This document shows, one piece after another, positions 4,300 through 5,825 of a stretch of 5,825 nt of DNA (within the stretch, counting starts at the first letter, position 1; each line of letters opens with the position of its first letter). The notes beneath the pieces are model-generated. The model ran no database searches. It was given only the letters and a program-made list of their open reading frames with translations, and was not told the origin of the DNA. Position numbers and translations under genes: made by a program. The stretch comes from Oscillospiraceae bacterium. GTDB lineage: Bacteria; Bacillota; Clostridia; Oscillospirales; Ruminococcaceae. The stretch is from the NCBI GenBank assembly GCA_017848075.1, contig JAGALG010000126.1, positions 1 through 5,825 on the forward strand, written 5' to 3'.

Positions 4300-5825
4300 A
4301 TGAGTAAGCGTCCAAGGAAGAAACGGGGTCCGATCCGCCGCTTCTTCGGCGCAATGATGCGCTGTATTGCCCTGCTGATCTGCATGGGCATTATCTGCGG
4401 CTCTGTCAGCGCTGCCGTCATGTCTGTTTATATTTTCAAATCGCTGGAAGGCGAACCGGATCTGAAGTTGGAGGACATCACCATGGCCAACTCTTCTTCC
4501 GTTTATGCTATCAACAGCGAAACCGGTGAGTATGAGAAGATCCGTGAGCTCCACGGCGATGAAAACCGTATTGAGATTACCAAATACAGCGACATTCCGC
4601 AGGATATGGTCGACTGTTTGGTTGCCGCAGAGGACCATCGCTATTGGGAACACAACGGTGTTGACTGGAAGCGTACCATTGCTTCCACGCTGACCTTCTT
4701 TACCCAGAGCAGCACACAGGGTGGTTCTACGATCACCCAGCAGGTCATCAAAAACCTGACCGGCAACAATGAATTCTCTCCGGAGCGTAAGGTGAAGGAG
4801 ATCTTCCAGGCAATCAAGTTGAACAAAGCCTACTCCAAAGAAGAAGTGCTGAAGGTTTACCTGAACTATGTCTTCTTCGGTAATAACTGCTATGGCATCG
4901 CAGCCGCTGCTGACGGCTACTTCAATAAAACGGTTGATGAACTGAATCTGGGTGAGATCGCAACCATCATCGCCATCACCAACAACCCGACCTACTACAA
5001 TCCACGCACGGAAAAGGGCATGGAGCATAACAAAGAGCGTCGGGAGTATATCTTCTATCAGATGCGGGAGAACGGCTACATCACAGAGGAAGAGGAAGAT
5101 TACTGGAATAATTACAATGTAACTCTTGCCCCGAAAAAAGCCGAAACCGATACCACACTCTCCGAGGGATGGTATATCGACCAGGTTCTGGAGGATGTAA
5201 CCAATGATCTGGTAACAGAAAAAGGCTACACGCTCTCCTATGCTCAGACACTGCTGAACAACGGCGGCTTGAATATTTATGCCTGTGTGGACGAAGAAAT
5301 CCAGGCAAAAATGGAGGCTGTTTATGCCAACAATGCCGGCTTCCCAGGTGTATTGAATCAGGAATATCCGGAAACCGCTGCCATTACCATTGCACCAAAC
5401 GGTCAGGTACTGGGCATCATCGGCGGCAATGAAAAAACAACCGCCCGCGGCTGGAACAACGCTACCATGTCTGTACGCCATCCGGGTTCTGCCATCAAGC
5501 CGATTTCTGCTTATCTGCAGGCCTTTGAATCCGATCTGGTTACCTGGTCCTCTCTGTGGGACGATAACCCGATTCCGGACTACTTTGGCGAAGATGAGCC
5601 GGGTCCAAAAAACTACACCAATGTTTACATGGGCGCCATGACCATCCAGTACGCTCTGCAGCAGTCCATCAACACCATTCCGGTTAAGCTGGTAAAAACC
5701 ATCGGTCCGGAACGCTGCTACAACTTCCTGCAGGACAAACTGGGCTTTGAAAATCTGAGCCCGAACGACATTGCTCTTTCTCCAATGGCTTTGGGTGGTA
5801 TGACCTACGGTGTTACTCTGGAAGA
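4300..5825 (+). CDS. Class A penicillin-binding protein, GT51 glycosyltransferase plus transpeptidase (3' end outside window)
   Basis: This membrane-anchored enzyme polymerises lipid II into glycan strands and cross-links peptidoglycan outside the membrane; it is PBP1A/PonA-like. The start is clear: AAAGGAGG eight bases before the ATG. Visible order in 508 residues: a basic cytoplasmic tail (SKRPRKKRGPIRR), a membrane helix (about 20-46), then the GT51 domain with EDHRYWEHNGVD (111-122, catalytic Glu111), GGSTITQQ (141-148), the second catalytic Glu167 in RKVKEIFQA, and VYLNYVFFG. A linker follows, then the transpeptidase domain with the active-site Ser397 and Lys400 in HPGSAIKP and the SxN motif Ser456-Ile-Asn458. 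The KTG motif and C-terminus lie beyond the window edge. It is transcribed away from the lyase gene, probably from the promoters at 4158-4237. Nothing suggests inactivation. Confidence 0.96.
   Translation, partial: MSKRPRKKRGPIRRFFGAMMRCIALLICMGIICGSVSAAVMSVYIFKSLEGEPDLKLEDITMANSSSVYAINSETGEYEKIRELHGDENRIEITKYSDIPQDMVDCLVAAEDHRYWEHNGVDWKRTIASTLTFFTQSSTQGGSTITQQVIKNLTGNNEFSPERKVKEIFQAIKLNKAYSKEEVLKVYLNYVFFGNNCYGIAAAADGYFNKTVDELNLGEIATIIAITNNPTYYNPRTEKGMEHNKERREYIFYQMRENGYITEEEEDYWNNYNVTLAPKKAETDTTLSEGWYIDQVLEDVTNDLVTEKGYTLSYAQTLLNNGGLNIYACVDEEIQAKMEAVYANNAGFPGVLNQEYPETAAITIAPNGQVLGIIGGNEKTTARGWNNATMSVRHPGSAIKPISAYLQAFESDLVTWSSLWDDNPIPDYFGEDEPGPKNYTNVYMGAMTIQYALQQSINTIPVKLVKTIGPERCYNFLQDKLGFENLSPNDIALSPMALGGMTYGVTLE

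Noticed and set aside
4840..4875. Lys where many GT51 domains have Glu (VLKVYLN instead of a LExYLN pattern), as a possible loss of glycosyltransferase activity
   Set aside because: Both catalytic glutamates, placed by comparison with E. coli PBP1b Glu233 and Glu290, are present as Glu111 and Glu167. This position is not one of the two catalytic residues.
4282..5481. Minus-strand reading frame of 399 codons opposite the penicillin-binding protein gene
   Set aside because: It is the antisense of a gene with intact GT51 and transpeptidase motifs and extends past that gene's start and ribosome binding site. The composition is Cys/Phe/Ile-rich without a family match.

Overview
The window reads as ordinary chromosomal DNA from a Gram-positive anaerobe of the class Clostridia (Bacillota). 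The evidence is a SAM-I (S-box) riboswitch with an intrinsic terminator, strong AAAGGAGG-type ribosome binding sites, TTGACA/TATAAT and extended -10 promoters, a BofC-like membrane protein, a clostridial-looking class A penicillin-binding protein, and mid-range GC content. An Oscillospiraceae or Lachnospiraceae gut lineage would fit, but I cannot place it more precisely. I see no insertion sequence, phage gene, tRNA, rRNA or CRISPR array.

Layout. (1) Positions 2-505, plus strand: the 3' part of a gene for a polytopic membrane protein of unknown function. It converges on metK, and a bidirectional hairpin terminator sits between the two. (2) Positions 551-1984, minus strand: a complete S-adenosylmethionine synthetase unit. 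It has a TTGACA promoter, a SAM-I aptamer, a riboswitch-controlled terminator, a strong ribosome binding site, metK and a terminator. (3) Positions 1985-2311: a spacer without a convincing gene. It holds a hairpin terminator and two short overlapping minus-strand reading frames of doubtful status. (4) Positions 2312-2647, minus strand: a 111-residue single-pass membrane protein whose extracytoplasmic part looks like the BofC C-terminal domain. (5) Positions 2757-3953, minus strand: a methionine gamma-lyase with the family's diagnostic cysteine, followed by its own terminator and preceded by a structured leader and a TATAAT box. (6) Positions 3954-4299: a divergent promoter region. On the plus side it carries two near-identical extended -10 boxes interleaved with inverted repeats. 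(7) Positions 4300-5825, plus strand: the N-terminal 508 residues of a bifunctional class A penicillin-binding protein, cut by the window edge before the KTG motif.

Biology. The metK and methionine gamma-lyase genes make a small methionine-fate neighbourhood on one strand. One enzyme turns methionine into SAM and the other degrades it to methanethiol, ammonia and 2-oxobutyrate. Only metK carries a recognisable SAM riboswitch. The two genes are separate transcription units, with a terminator after each. The membrane protein, the BofC-like protein and the penicillin-binding protein have no obvious functional tie to methionine. I found no convincing undescribed system. The least-explained stretches are the 2055-2311 spacer, the leader of the lyase gene and the promoter region of the penicillin-binding protein.
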